Positions 38,701-46,530 of a stretch of DNA of 64,000 nt are shown here, piece after piece. The notes under the pieces are model-generated. The model was not told the origin of the DNA, did not search any database, and worked only from the letters and a program-made list of their open reading frames with translations. Each line of letters opens with the position of its first letter. Position 1 is the stretch's first letter. The stretch covers positions 744,001 through 808,000 of the forward strand of contig CANLBJ010000001.1 of the NCBI GenBank assembly GCA_947488905.1, written 5' to 3'. Source of the DNA: Ulvibacter algarum (GTDB lineage: Bacteria; Bacteroidota; Bacteroidia; Flavobacteriales; Flavobacteriaceae). A program made the translations under genes and the position numbers.

Positions 38701-39916
38701 GTCTAACTATTCAGGAAACTATAATGCTGGAGAAGGATATTACGTATGGCCTCAAGCAGATCTTTTAAGTGGTAATCAAACCTATGACCTTAAATTTTCT
38801 GAAGGAACATTAAATAGTGGAGAGATAACATACAATTTAGATTTTAACACAACAGGAACAGGGACAGGAACGGCTGCAGAAAATAAGAATGCAAGTCCTA
38901 GTGTTTTATCAAACCCTTATCCATCTGCTATAGTTGCAAGTGACTTTATCGCGACAAACAGTGCTATAGATGAGATATATCTTTGGGAACATGTATCAAC
39001 GCCAGCACCTTCATTTCCGGGAGCAAATACTGCTAACTTTAATATGGCAGACATTTCTACTTTTAATGGGACTATGTTTAATCCTGCATCAACTAAGCCG
39101 GGAGCAACATTAAATAATTCAATCTCTACAGGACAGGGTTTTGGTGTAAAAGCAAACGCAGCAGGAACAGCAACGTTTAATAATGCAATGCGTTCTACTA
39201 CTTCTAATAATACATTAAGAGCGCCAGAAACTGAGATAAATAAAATATGGCTTAGAATTAATAATGAGCAATATGATTTAAGTTCTACAACGGGTATCGC
39301 TTTTACAGATCAAGCAACATCTGGCTATGAAGCTAAATATGACAGTAGAAGAGTAGGAGTTCCTGTTTCTATATTCTCGCACATTCTAGATGGAACAGAA
39401 GAACTTGGTATTCAGGGTAGAGAATCATTTTCAGATAATATGCAAGTAGGTATAGGTTTTTCAACTCAAATTGACGCCTTAGAGTCTTACACAATTTCTA
39501 TTCATAAAATGGAAGGTAATCTTATTTCACAATCTAGAGTGTTCTTGATTGATCACGTAGCAAACACAGTGACAGATTTAAATAAAACAAATTACAGTTT
39601 TGAGAGTACTGCTGGAGCGCAAAACAATCGTTTTACTTTAGACTTTAGAGGGGCAGAACTAAGCGTGTCTGCGCTAGATGAAAGTGCAATTAGTGTTTTT
39701 CCTAATCCTACAGATGGTATGTTTACTATAAACTCACCACAAGCGCAAATTAATAAAGTTACAATTACAGATGTTCAAGGAAGAATAATAACTACAGTTG
39801 CTGCACAAAATAGAAACGCAATTACTGTTGACCTTTCTGGTTTAAAGGCTGCATTGTACTTTGTTAATATCTCTACTACACAGGGTGATCTTGTAAAACA
39901 GTTTATAAAAAAATAG
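35795..39916 (+). CDS. Giant T9SS-secreted protein with sortilin/BNR-type propeller
   Basis: 1373 residues with signal peptide ending ALAQ (about residue 27). Residues ~120-800 hold repeated BNR/VPS10-like blades (MYAGSAAGGVWKTTNNG, VFKSIDAGDTWSP, LYFSNDGGSTFSL, KVYKSTNNGVTWTNISSNLP). From about residue 806 (CAGATKIWNG) the sequence is homologous to the C-terminal ~550 residues of the protein at 29312, ending in a type A T9SS sorting domain (ISVFPNPTDGMFTINSPQAQ). Asp-box propellers bind or cleave glycans or proteins; no catalytic site is evident here. Confidence 0.87.
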   Translation: MKLKSTFFKSLSVFVVAIFISNFALAQTSKTGNYKSKVTSSEANFFEIVSQKRAEFAQLDLTVKANKKAQKQFERWAYIWQDKVNADGTFPGSSNRMVSKEAYINTMMDSQIQTKSSTNPWIQVGPVETPLSNGYVGYPGKGRINVIAEDPNNENIMYAGSAAGGVWKTTNNGALWLPKSDFLAGLGVTDILVDPNNTSIIYMATGDEDGAHISSIGVFKSIDAGDTWSPTGLTFSLNENEFINDLAFAPGSSTTIYALTTTEIKKTTDAGITWANIPVSTGFGPYTEGFQNIVFDPNDTMKVVVSDSFGGLYFSNDGGSTFSLHSTIQGLSSGQQKLKLASSANDPDFFYGILEEQNNGETITEQATFRKFRYAYNDTAADLVSTTTLTGFSSQGGYNINIAVSPTNKMNILVAGVNGYKSTNGGATFSMFMDAYEDDNTGLFDSFYIHADHHHISFLADGDTVLNGHDAGIHKGPFSTTDVHPLTPWADISSSLIITQPYNISVTQEAMGDNFMMANQDNDGFSKILQGGNRNWLAALAGDGTASGIDISNSDIRYLGGTNGQLYRADAGYADGYDQATYILPTNSDAAFVSQMSVHPSDATIIYACHSDIKKSSNKGGTGDTSDWVALGSGLTETKFIEVVWNDSDDDIEIYTIGNVGNTISAKVTLNDGDTWTTITPPAGQVFNSFSAIPASSVVYATTSGYNDGNKVYKSTNNGVTWTNISSNLPNIIMKKIKVNVDNETAYLGTELGPYFKESAATTWEKLGTGLPNVRVEDLEINYTDNKLYIGTFGRGMWGIEMAERCAGATKIWNGTAWSPAGAPQDTDTVIINGDYNTSNGSIDACTLTISGTSIVTVAAGDYIFVQHAAIVDAGATLNIEHEGSFVQVAEDAKVTNNGTINVDVTTPNLKPRDFMILGNPMSLGKAEGQTNPVFRVLNITTTNFRPHPTVQANFPGGTNFVDEDNNDWSNYSGNYNAGEGYYVWPQADLLSGNQTYDLKFSEGTLNSGEITYNLDFNTTGTGTGTAAENKNASPSVLSNPYPSAIVASDFIATNSAIDEIYLWEHVSTPAPSFPGANTANFNMADISTFNGTMFNPASTKPGATLNNSISTGQGFGVKANAAGTATFNNAMRSTTSNNTLRAPETEINKIWLRINNEQYDLSSTTGIAFTDQATSGYEAKYDSRRVGVPVSIFSHILDGTEELGIQGRESFSDNMQVGIGFSTQIDALESYTISIHKMEGNLISQSRVFLIDHVANTVTDLNKTNYSFESTAGAQNNRFTLDFRGAELSVSALDESAISVFPNPTDGMFTINSPQAQINKVTITDVQGRIITTVAAQNRNAITVDLSGLKAALYFVNISTTQGDLVKQFIKK

Positions 39917-39955
39917 TATTATAGTTTACTGTGGGGATGGTAAATTTTTAATGCT

Positions 39956-39989
39956 AGGGTCGTGATCTTTTGATTGTGACCCTTTTTTT
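39956..39989 (+). terminator. Rho-independent terminator
   Basis: AGGGTC and GACCCT with an inner GATC/GAT extension, followed by T7. ATTTCTGAAAT follows at 39990-40000. Confidence 0.85.
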
Positions 39990-40065
39990 ATTTCTGAAAT
40001 TTTAATAATTGAAGGGTATTTAGTTTTAAAAAAAATAAAACTCAGATTAATCAGTTCTATAAGAG

Positions 40066-40932
40066 ATGAAAAAATACATCTTTATACTATTGGGTATTGG
40101 CTTAGTAAGCTTCTTGTTTTTTACTAGAAAAGGGGAGGTTATAAAAGATACTGCGTTAACTTATGTAACTACTCCAGATTATATTAATAAAGAAGGTAAT
40201 ACGATAGTTTCAAGAACTATTGTGCCAGATGGTTTTAAAAGAGCAGTTTATAAAGCAGGCACATTTCCGAAGTATTTACAAGACTACACATTAAAAAACT
40301 ATGGTGCTCAGGTTATTAATTATGATGGTAATCCATATATGTATCAAGCAGGTCACTTAGGTGTACTAGAGGTGCCAGTGCCTTCTAACGGTTTACAGCA
40401 ATGCGCAGATGCCTTAATGCGAATAAGAGCAGAATATTTGTGGGATAGTGGTCAAAAATCTAAAATAGGTTTTAATTTTACCTCAGGTCATTATTGTTCT
40501 TGGATTAAATATGCAGAAGGATACAGGCCTAAAATAAATGGAAACAATGTTAGTTTTCATAAAACTGCAGGAGCAGATACTTCAAAAAAGAACTTTTACA
40601 AGTACCTCAATCTCATTTACACCTATGCAGGAACCCAATCACTGTATAGCGAACTCCCTAAAATTTCTGAAATTAAAAAACTTGAGGTGGGTGACATGTT
40701 AGTGACTCCTGGCTTTCCAGGTCATATTATTATGATTGTAGATAAAGTTACTAATGAGAACGGTGATAATTTATTTATTTTTGCACAAGGAAACACGCCA
40801 GCACAAAGTGTTCATATACTTAAAAATCCAAGTGATTTAAACATTAGCCCTTGGTTTGAGTTAGAGATGGGAGCACCGTTGCAGATTCCTACTTATTACT
40901 TTAATACATCACAATTTATTAGGTTTAAATGA
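40066..40932 (+). CDS. DUF4846 family protein
   Basis: 288 residues with an N-terminal hydrophobic helix (signal anchor or signal peptide). The family pattern is clear: VPSNGLQQCADALMRIRAEY, then YAGTQSLYSEL, GDMLVTPGFPGHIIMIVD and FIFAQGNTPAQSVHIL, with C-terminal QFIRFK. The conserved Cys and His residues (QQCADA; GHI) hint at an enzymatic or binding site, but no function is established. The stop overlaps the next gene's ATG by 4 bp, so it heads a three-gene operon with the small protein and apbE. Confidence 0.88.
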   Translation: MKKYIFILLGIGLVSFLFFTRKGEVIKDTALTYVTTPDYINKEGNTIVSRTIVPDGFKRAVYKAGTFPKYLQDYTLKNYGAQVINYDGNPYMYQAGHLGVLEVPVPSNGLQQCADALMRIRAEYLWDSGQKSKIGFNFTSGHYCSWIKYAEGYRPKINGNNVSFHKTAGADTSKKNFYKYLNLIYTYAGTQSLYSELPKISEIKKLEVGDMLVTPGFPGHIIMIVDKVTNENGDNLFIFAQGNTPAQSVHILKNPSDLNISPWFELEMGAPLQIPTYYFNTSQFIRFK

Positions 40933-41291
40933 GTCAAAAGTTAAGTCCACAAGAATTACATAATCTCGCGATGAATATTGTGGGAGAAGACATGAAGTCT
41001 AAAGGCTTTGAGTTTTTAGGTGTAAATAGTAAAATAGGCAAGGACCCACAGTTTGTAGGTTTAAAAAATAAAGATCTTCACTTTGTGATTGTACGCGCTA
41101 TCTCTTATCCACAAGATGCAAATGCGTATGATCCTGTTTTTATGCAAACCATAAAACAGCATGCAAATACTTTTGAGGCAAAAACCTATTATGCAGGAGT
41201 TGGCTTAGGTCACGGCAAAGATTATGCAAAACCTGTTTTAAAAGATGAACACTACACGCAGGTATATCAAGGCCTTCAAGAAATAATATGA
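40929..41291 (+). CDS. Conserved small cytoplasmic protein upstream of apbE
   Basis: 120 residues, no signal peptide. LSPQELHNLAMNIVGEDMKS and GVNSKIGKDPQFVGLKNKDL look well ordered, and AKTYYAGVGLG near residue 92 resembles a compact alpha/beta core. I recall similar proteins in Flavobacteriaceae annotated as related to the Na+-NQR, but I cannot confirm this from sequence. Its ATG overlaps the DUF4846 stop (ATGA) and its stop overlaps the apbE ATG, so all three are translationally coupled. Confidence 0.75.
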   Translation: MSQKLSPQELHNLAMNIVGEDMKSKGFEFLGVNSKIGKDPQFVGLKNKDLHFVIVRAISYPQDANAYDPVFMQTIKQHANTFEAKTYYAGVGLGHGKDYAKPVLKDEHYTQVYQGLQEII

Positions 41292-42298
41292 GATATCTAA
41301 CAGTAATTATAGTTGCGCTTTTTTTTACCAGTTGTAATAAGCCGCAAGAAGTAAAAATGATGACCTATCAAGGTCCTGCCTTTGGTACTACTTATAGTAT
41401 TCAACTCTTTACAGATGACTACGCAGATCTAGAAAAAGGTCTTGATAGTGTTTTTTATAAGGTCAATAAATCTGTAAGTACGTATCTCTACGAGAGTGAT
41501 ATTTCAAAAATAAACAGAGGCGATTCTACAGTGATTGTAGATGAAATTTTTAAAGATGTTTTTCGTGTTTCAGAAACCGTTTTTACAAACTCAAAAGGTT
41601 ATTTTGATCCTACCGTGGGTACTTTACGTAACGCCTATGGCTTCGGAAATGCTAATGATATTATCACTTTGACTCCTAAAAAACTAGATAGTCTGCGTCA
41701 ATTTGTAGGTTTCCGTAAAGTGAAAATTCTAGCAGATGGAACCGTTAAAAAAGCACATCCTTCTGTATATTTAGATTTTAATGCAGTGGCAAAAGGCTAT
41801 GGTATTGATCTCCTCGGAAATTTTTTAGATTCAAAAAATATTAAAAATTATATCATTGAGCTAGGGGGAGAAGTACTTGCAAAAGGAAAACACCTAGGTC
41901 GTGACCAACCCTGGACGGCAGGAGTAGAGGCGCTTGACTCTAAGGTGGAGCATAGAGCTTATGATGCATTAGTTCAATTAAATAATGAGGGCTTAGCGGG
42001 GTCAGGTAATTACAGAAAGTTTAGAATAGATACCATCACGGGTAAAAAGTTTGTACATACTATAAACCCACTTACCGGAATGGCAGAAGCAAGCGATGTT
42101 ACTAGTGCTACAGTAATTGCACCTACTTGTGCTCTAGCAGACGCTTATGCAACTGCATTTATGGCAATGGGATTAGAGCGCGCAAAAAAGGTGATTGCAA
42201 GCCAAGAAGACATAGCAGCGTATCTTACTTATATAGAAGATGAGAATACCACCGGTACGTATGTATCTCAAAGTTTTAAAAATAAGATGTTGAGGTAG
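41288..42298 (+). CDS. apbE: FAD:protein FMN transferase lipoprotein
   Basis: 336 residues. Lipoprotein signal with Cys16 (ALFFTSC). ApbE blocks are clear: YQGPAFGTTYSIQLF, YFDPTVGTLRNAYGFG, VYLDFNAVAKGYGIDLL, NYIIELGGEVLAKGKH and ALADAYATAFMAMG near the C-terminus (metal-binding region). The enzyme uses FAD and Mg2+ to link FMN to Thr residues of exported domains; NqrC (Thr223) and NqrB are its expected substrates. It is not in the nqr operon, about 12 kb away. It ends 14 bp from the converging T9SS type B gene. Confidence 0.92.
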   Translation: MRYLTVIIVALFFTSCNKPQEVKMMTYQGPAFGTTYSIQLFTDDYADLEKGLDSVFYKVNKSVSTYLYESDISKINRGDSTVIVDEIFKDVFRVSETVFTNSKGYFDPTVGTLRNAYGFGNANDIITLTPKKLDSLRQFVGFRKVKILADGTVKKAHPSVYLDFNAVAKGYGIDLLGNFLDSKNIKNYIIELGGEVLAKGKHLGRDQPWTAGVEALDSKVEHRAYDALVQLNNEGLAGSGNYRKFRIDTITGKKFVHTINPLTGMAEASDVTSATVIAPTCALADAYATAFMAMGLERAKKVIASQEDIAAYLTYIEDENTTGTYVSQSFKNKMLR

Positions 42299-42312
42299 TA
42301 TTTTTAAAGTCT

Positions 42313-43875
42313 TTACCGTTTTAATGTAAAGTGCCCTCTTTTTTCTAGTCCATTCTCTAGCTGTAACGAGAACCAATAATCATCAGAATATAATGGTCTA
42401 CCATATTTATTGGTGCCATCCCATCCATTTGTGTCTTTAGCGTTTAACTGTTTTATTAGAATTCCCTGTCTATTGTATATACGAGTCACTGCGTTCGGAA
42501 AATTTTCAATATTTGAGATTGCCCATCTGTCATTTACACCATCATTGTTTGGCGTAAAAAAACGAGGGTAATCAAGTATGATTACCTGTTGAGATGCAAT
42601 ACCGCACCCTGAACTATCTTGTACAAATACAGTATAAACACCGCCAGGTACTCCTTTAAAAACATTGTCTTCAGCAAAAGTAGGACTGTTTAAAGCATAG
42701 GATAGTTCGTTTTCACCAGTTGCTACAATTGTAATGGTGTTGTCGTTTTGGTTAAACTGAGTAATAAGAACATCAATTATAGATGGAGCTTGTGAGGTAT
42801 ATACAGTAGTTAATGCCGTAGCAAGACAGCCATTAGTATCTGTAACAGTTACTCTGTAAATACCACCTTCATTTACCGTAATACTATTAAGAGAAGGGCC
42901 ACTCTCACCAGTGCTCCACTCATAAAAACTGTAACCGCTTTTTGTGGTTAAAACAACCGCATCATCTGTATCTGTACAAATAATTAAATCTTGTGGTAGA
43001 GTCACGTTAATTGTGGGTAAAGTGGTAGTTAACTCTAATTGATTAATATCTGAGCAGCGAGATATTGTGTTAGTTACTCGATAGTATATAGTTTGTGGAT
43101 TAGAGGTGTTTGTATATAATTCATCTAATGAATTAATATTGAGATTTGCGTCGTTTAATGATGTGTGAAAAGTAGTTGAGATATTTGCTTGTCCATTTTC
43201 TATTCCTGAAACCAAAGCTCCTAAGTCGTAAAGGGTATATCCATCTACACCAACTACCATATCACAAGAGCTCAGATTTGTGGTTGCATTTGCGATAGGC
43301 TGTTCGGGAAATCCTGCGGTACCTGTCATCTCTATAGAAAAGCCACCAGAACCAAGTGCCCTATCTATCAATAAAAAATAGGTTTCGCCTGCTATAACAT
43401 CAATAGCCTGTAAATATCCATTACCGTCTTCACCTGGGCCTTCATCACCATCTACTTCATCTGTGCTAAGTCCTGTTAGCGCAGAAATACCAGCAGCCTG
43501 AGGGTTTGTGCTGGAACAACGAATAGAGTCTCCTAGATTTGTGCAGTCTGTGGTAGGCCCGTATACGGCAAAATCATAATCTGCTTCTGGGTTATCAGGT
43601 GCAATATCAAATGCAAGAACACCAGATGCTACTATAGTCATAGAAAGCCAAATAGTATTGTTGTTAAAGGTGTAACAAGGCGGGGCAGTATTTCCAGGAA
43701 GTGAAAACTCATCAAGACCAACTCCGTCTGGTTCAAGTCCAAAATTACTGCTACCACATATAGGTATTGCAAACTCACAATCATTTGCTGACATTACCTG
43801 ACCAATAATTTGAGGCGTAGTAAATAAATAAAATAGGATATAAATAATAAAGGTTGGAGAATATTTCAAAAGCAA
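42313..43875 (-). CDS. T9SS type B secreted protein
   Basis: About 520 residues. The N-terminal signal (YSPTFIIYILFYLFTTPQII) precedes a conserved Cys-rich start (NDCEFAIPICGSSNF). The middle is Ig-like. The last ~85 residues are the type B sorting domain of gliding-related proteins: FFTPNNDGVNDRWAI, TRIYNRQGILI and GWDGTNKYGRPL, with a YWFSL strand. The start is a TTG (43875, or the next TTG at 43869), 6 nt after the methyltransferase stop; the first ATG would delete the signal peptide. The product is probably a surface adhesin. It is the last gene of the gpmI operon. Confidence 0.85.
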   Translation of the reverse strand: MLLKYSPTFIIYILFYLFTTPQIIGQVMSANDCEFAIPICGSSNFGLEPDGVGLDEFSLPGNTAPPCYTFNNNTIWLSMTIVASGVLAFDIAPDNPEADYDFAVYGPTTDCTNLGDSIRCSSTNPQAAGISALTGLSTDEVDGDEGPGEDGNGYLQAIDVIAGETYFLLIDRALGSGGFSIEMTGTAGFPEQPIANATTNLSSCDMVVGVDGYTLYDLGALVSGIENGQANISTTFHTSLNDANLNINSLDELYTNTSNPQTIYYRVTNTISRCSDINQLELTTTLPTINVTLPQDLIICTDTDDAVVLTTKSGYSFYEWSTGESGPSLNSITVNEGGIYRVTVTDTNGCLATALTTVYTSQAPSIIDVLITQFNQNDNTITIVATGENELSYALNSPTFAEDNVFKGVPGGVYTVFVQDSSGCGIASQQVIILDYPRFFTPNNDGVNDRWAISNIENFPNAVTRIYNRQGILIKQLNAKDTNGWDGTNKYGRPLYSDDYWFSLQLENGLEKRGHFTLKR

Positions 43876-43881
43876 GGAAAA

Positions 43882-44646
43882 TTATTTACTACATAAAGGT
43901 AGTAATTCTCCTTTAGGAAGCCTGTATTTATTTACTTCTTTATCAGATAATGTTGCGGTATAATCAACGGCTTCAACTTTAAAACCTACAGATCTCAGTT
44001 TATCAAAATAATCCATTCCATAGACTCTCACGTGATCGTATTGTCCAAAAATGGCGGCGCGCTCTTTTTGGTCTGTAATACTATCATCTGTAAAGGTCAC
44101 CTTCCGGTTTCTGTCATAAGGTACTTGTAAAATAGCGATGCCTCCAGGAGCTAAAACACGATATAACTCTTGCATTGCTTTTGTGTCATCTGGTATATGT
44201 TCTAAAACATGGTTGCAGATAATAAAGTCATAACTATTATCCTTAAAAGGTAAATCACAGATGTCAGCCTTCACGTCTGCGATAGGTGAGTTGAGGTCTG
44301 TCGTAGTATAAGTAAGGTTTTTTTGTTTTCTGAAACGTTTTAAAAATGCTTGCTCAGGTGCAAAGTGAAGCACCCTTATTTGTTTTGTGAAAAACCCAGT
44401 TTCATTAGTGAGATACAACCAGAATAAGCGGTGTCGTTCTAAAGACAAAGTACCTGGTGCTAGCACGTTTTCGCGCACGCGTTCATATCCATAAGGTAAA
44501 AACTTGCGATAAGATTTTCCGTCTATAGGGTCTGTGTAAGTGTTTCCTTTTAAGAAGAATGCCACTAGAGGCCGTACCAAATAACTTACCCGTATCATAA
44601 AAGTCCTCGGGAAGAGGTTGAGTAAGAATTTGAAAATTTTTGACAT
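43882..44646 (-). CDS. Class I SAM-dependent methyltransferase
   Basis: 254 residues. The N-terminus is basic and hydrophobic (FLLNLFPRTFMIRVSYLVRP), possibly membrane-associating. The methyltransferase core includes VLHFAPEQAFLKRF, DLPFKDNSYDFIICNHVLEH and YRVLAPGGIAILQVPYDR (motif post-II/III). The substrate is unknown. It starts 1 nt after the map stop and ends 6 nt before the T9SS type B gene. The last residues (KGELLPLCSK) are typical of this bacteroidete group. Confidence 0.87.
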   Translation of the reverse strand: MSKIFKFLLNLFPRTFMIRVSYLVRPLVAFFLKGNTYTDPIDGKSYRKFLPYGYERVRENVLAPGTLSLERHRLFWLYLTNETGFFTKQIRVLHFAPEQAFLKRFRKQKNLTYTTTDLNSPIADVKADICDLPFKDNSYDFIICNHVLEHIPDDTKAMQELYRVLAPGGIAILQVPYDRNRKVTFTDDSITDQKERAAIFGQYDHVRVYGMDYFDKLRSVGFKVEAVDYTATLSDKEVNKYRLPKGELLPLCSK

Positions 44647-44647
44647 A

Positions 44648-45451
44648 CTAAGACCTAAATTCGTCCTCTTCGTTACTTGTGATTCCTAGAGCTTCGTAAA
44701 CATAATCAAAGGTTGAGAGTAGTTGTGGTTTACCGTCAACTAAAGCTATGTTGTGCTCAAAGTGAGCACTAGGTTTTCCATCTTGTGTTACTATTGTCCA
44801 GCCATCATCAAGTTGGGTTACTTTATGAGTACCTAGATTTATCATTGGCTCCATAGCAAGTGTCATACCTTCTATAAACTTTTTACCACGACCTCGTTTA
44901 CCATAATTAGGTAATTCTGGGTCTTCGTGCATAGTACGACCTAGGCCGTGACCTACTAGTTCTCTAACTACACCGTATCCGTGATTTTCACAAAAATTCT
45001 GGATAGCAAAGCCTACATCTCCTACGCGATTTCCTTTTTTAAAGGCACGCATTCCTATGTATAATGACTCTTTAGTAACATCAAGCAGTTTTTTTGTTTC
45101 TTCTGCTACTTCTCCTACTTGAAAAGTATAGGCGTGATCACCATAAAAACCATGCTTTATAGCACCGCAATCTATAGAAACAATATCGCCTTCTTTTAAA
45201 GGGATGTTAGTAGGTAAGCCGTGAACAACGGCTTCATTTACACTTGTTAATAAAGTAGAAGGGCAATCATACAATCCTAAAAATCCAGGGATTGCATCTT
45301 GCTCTCTTATGTATGCTTCTGCAATATCATTAAGTTCTTGTGTGGTAACTCCTGGTTTTACTAGAGGGGCTAACATTCCTAATGTTTTAGAAACCACTAG
45401 TGCGGCTTCTCTCATTAATTCAATTTCTTCTCTTGTCTTTGGTATAATCAT
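44648..45451 (-). CDS. map: Type I methionine aminopeptidase
   Basis: 267 residues from ATG 45451 (MIIPKTREEIELMREAALVV). It removes the initiator Met from nascent proteins using a dinuclear metal site. Expected ligands are visible: D in IVSIDCGAIKHGFYGDHAYTF (two Asp), His in GHGLGRTMHEDPEL, Glu in TLAMEPMINLG and Glu in SAHFEHNIAL. HGLPTN carries the other active-site His. A longer reading from 45547 overlaps the upstream HAD gene by 85 bp and lacks family support. It is within the gpmI operon. Confidence 0.94.
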   Translation of the reverse strand: MIIPKTREEIELMREAALVVSKTLGMLAPLVKPGVTTQELNDIAEAYIREQDAIPGFLGLYDCPSTLLTSVNEAVVHGLPTNIPLKEGDIVSIDCGAIKHGFYGDHAYTFQVGEVAEETKKLLDVTKESLYIGMRAFKKGNRVGDVGFAIQNFCENHGYGVVRELVGHGLGRTMHEDPELPNYGKRGRGKKFIEGMTLAMEPMINLGTHKVTQLDDGWTIVTQDGKPSAHFEHNIALVDGKPQLLSTFDYVYEALGITSNEEDEFRS

Positions 45452-45462
45452 GATGTAGTCTT

Positions 45463-45861
45463 TTAAAAACCGAACCAGTTTTTCTTTTTTGTTGTTGCAC
45501 TTGCTGGAGCAGAACCTCCCATAAATTGCTGATAGACTTCGCCCCATTGTTTAAGACCACCTATATTTCGGTCATCTATAAAATAGTCTGCATTAATCTT
45601 TCTGCTTATTTTTTCTGTGTAAATTTCCTCTGGATAACTTTTGTTAACGGCATAAAAAATAATACCATTCTCTTTACAAAAGTCTACAGCTTCTTCTAGT
45701 CTTTTACCATCACGATAGGTCCATAAAATAAGGCGATGACCATCTGCTTGTAATGCTTTTAAAGTTTCAAAAGCAAAAATCATGGGCTTTCCTATTTTGG
45801 GGTACGCATCTTTTACAATGGTACCGTCAAAATCTACAGCTATGGTAAAATTATCTTTCAA
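45463..45861 (-). CDS. HAD-like phosphatase, BT0820-type
   Basis: 132 residues, compact HAD fold. The nucleophile motif VDFDGTIV has Asp10 and Asp12. Later motifs are WTYRDGKRLEEAVDFCKENG and, near the end, DYFIDDRNIGG with two Asp. Capless small HAD proteins of this group are phosphatases of unknown substrate. The C-terminal tail is Lys-rich with an aromatic end (TKKKNWFGF). It lies 41 bp after the upstream lipoprotein gene and 11 bp before map. Confidence 0.85.
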   Translation of the reverse strand: MKDNFTIAVDFDGTIVKDAYPKIGKPMIFAFETLKALQADGHRLILWTYRDGKRLEEAVDFCKENGIIFYAVNKSYPEEIYTEKISRKINADYFIDDRNIGGLKQWGEVYQQFMGGSAPASATTKKKNWFGF

Positions 45862-45902
45862 TGTTAGTTTTTTGTTGCGGCAAAATTACGAAGAATAATT
45901 AT

Positions 45903-46502
45903 TTACTCTTCGTAGATATGCTTGTAATCTTGACCCGAAGCAATCTTCAATAAGTCTTTTTCTAGGGTTTCTTGAGTAGACTCTACTACACGCCCTACTT
46001 CTTCGCCTTCTATTGATAAAATGATAGTAGGAACATATTCTATGTTTTTTCCTTTTTCTGCACCTGTAGGTGTTGTTTTATCGTGATCTACGGCATACAT
46101 TTCTATTCTAGTTAAATCATACTCTGCGATAGTTAAAATAGTAAATAAATGCGGAATCTCACGCTGGCTATCCTCACACCAAGTACCCATAAAAACAGTA
46201 ATATCATAATCTTGAATGTAGTCTTTTAGCTCTTCAACCACTTTAAAATCTGGGTCATCTTTTATTACGGTATCTTTAAACCAAGCAAACTCATTTTGTG
46301 TTAAACCTTGTTCGTTTATCTTACCAATAAGCATTTTTGATCCTTCTTCTTCAGGATCATCAATCATTTTGTTTAAAGTAACCTCTGCAGAAACATCTTC
46401 TATTTCTGAAGTTATCTCTTCAATATGTATCTCTTTTTTATTTTCTGTATTGTTACAGGCTAACACAGAAAGCGTAAAACATAGTAGTGCGATTTTTTTC
46501 AT
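45903..46502 (-). CDS. Thioredoxin-like lipoprotein with a CxxS motif
   Basis: 199 residues with lipobox LSVLAC (Cys16). An acidic linker follows (KKEIHIEEITSEIEDVSAEV). The thioredoxin-like domain is at about 90-190, with FMGTWCEDSQREIPHL where the redox motif normally sits: Cys109 and Ser112, so only one Cys. EYVPTIILS is the cis-Pro loop. A monothiol site suggests disulfide exchange or binding rather than full dithiol chemistry. It is 28 bp downstream of gpmI. Confidence 0.85.
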   Translation of the reverse strand: MKKIALLCFTLSVLACNNTENKKEIHIEEITSEIEDVSAEVTLNKMIDDPEEEGSKMLIGKINEQGLTQNEFAWFKDTVIKDDPDFKVVEELKDYIQDYDITVFMGTWCEDSQREIPHLFTILTIAEYDLTRIEMYAVDHDKTTPTGAEKGKNIEYVPTIILSIEGEEVGRVVESTQETLEKDLLKIASGQDYKHIYEE

Positions 46503-46530
46503 TTTTAATGCCCGATGAGTCGGGTGACTA

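Noticed and set aside
41813-41822. CCTCGGAAAT in apbE
   Set aside because: One mismatch to CTTCGGAAAT; not counted among exact copies.
45452-45547. N-terminal extension of map
   Set aside because: It overlaps the HAD gene by 85 bp and lacks family support; MIIPKTREE from 45451 is the standard start.
46511-46524. CCCGA-TGAG-TCGGG hairpin between gpmI and the thioredoxin-like gene
   Set aside because: Short stem with no proper T-tract on the minus strand, within a tight operon; not called as a terminator.
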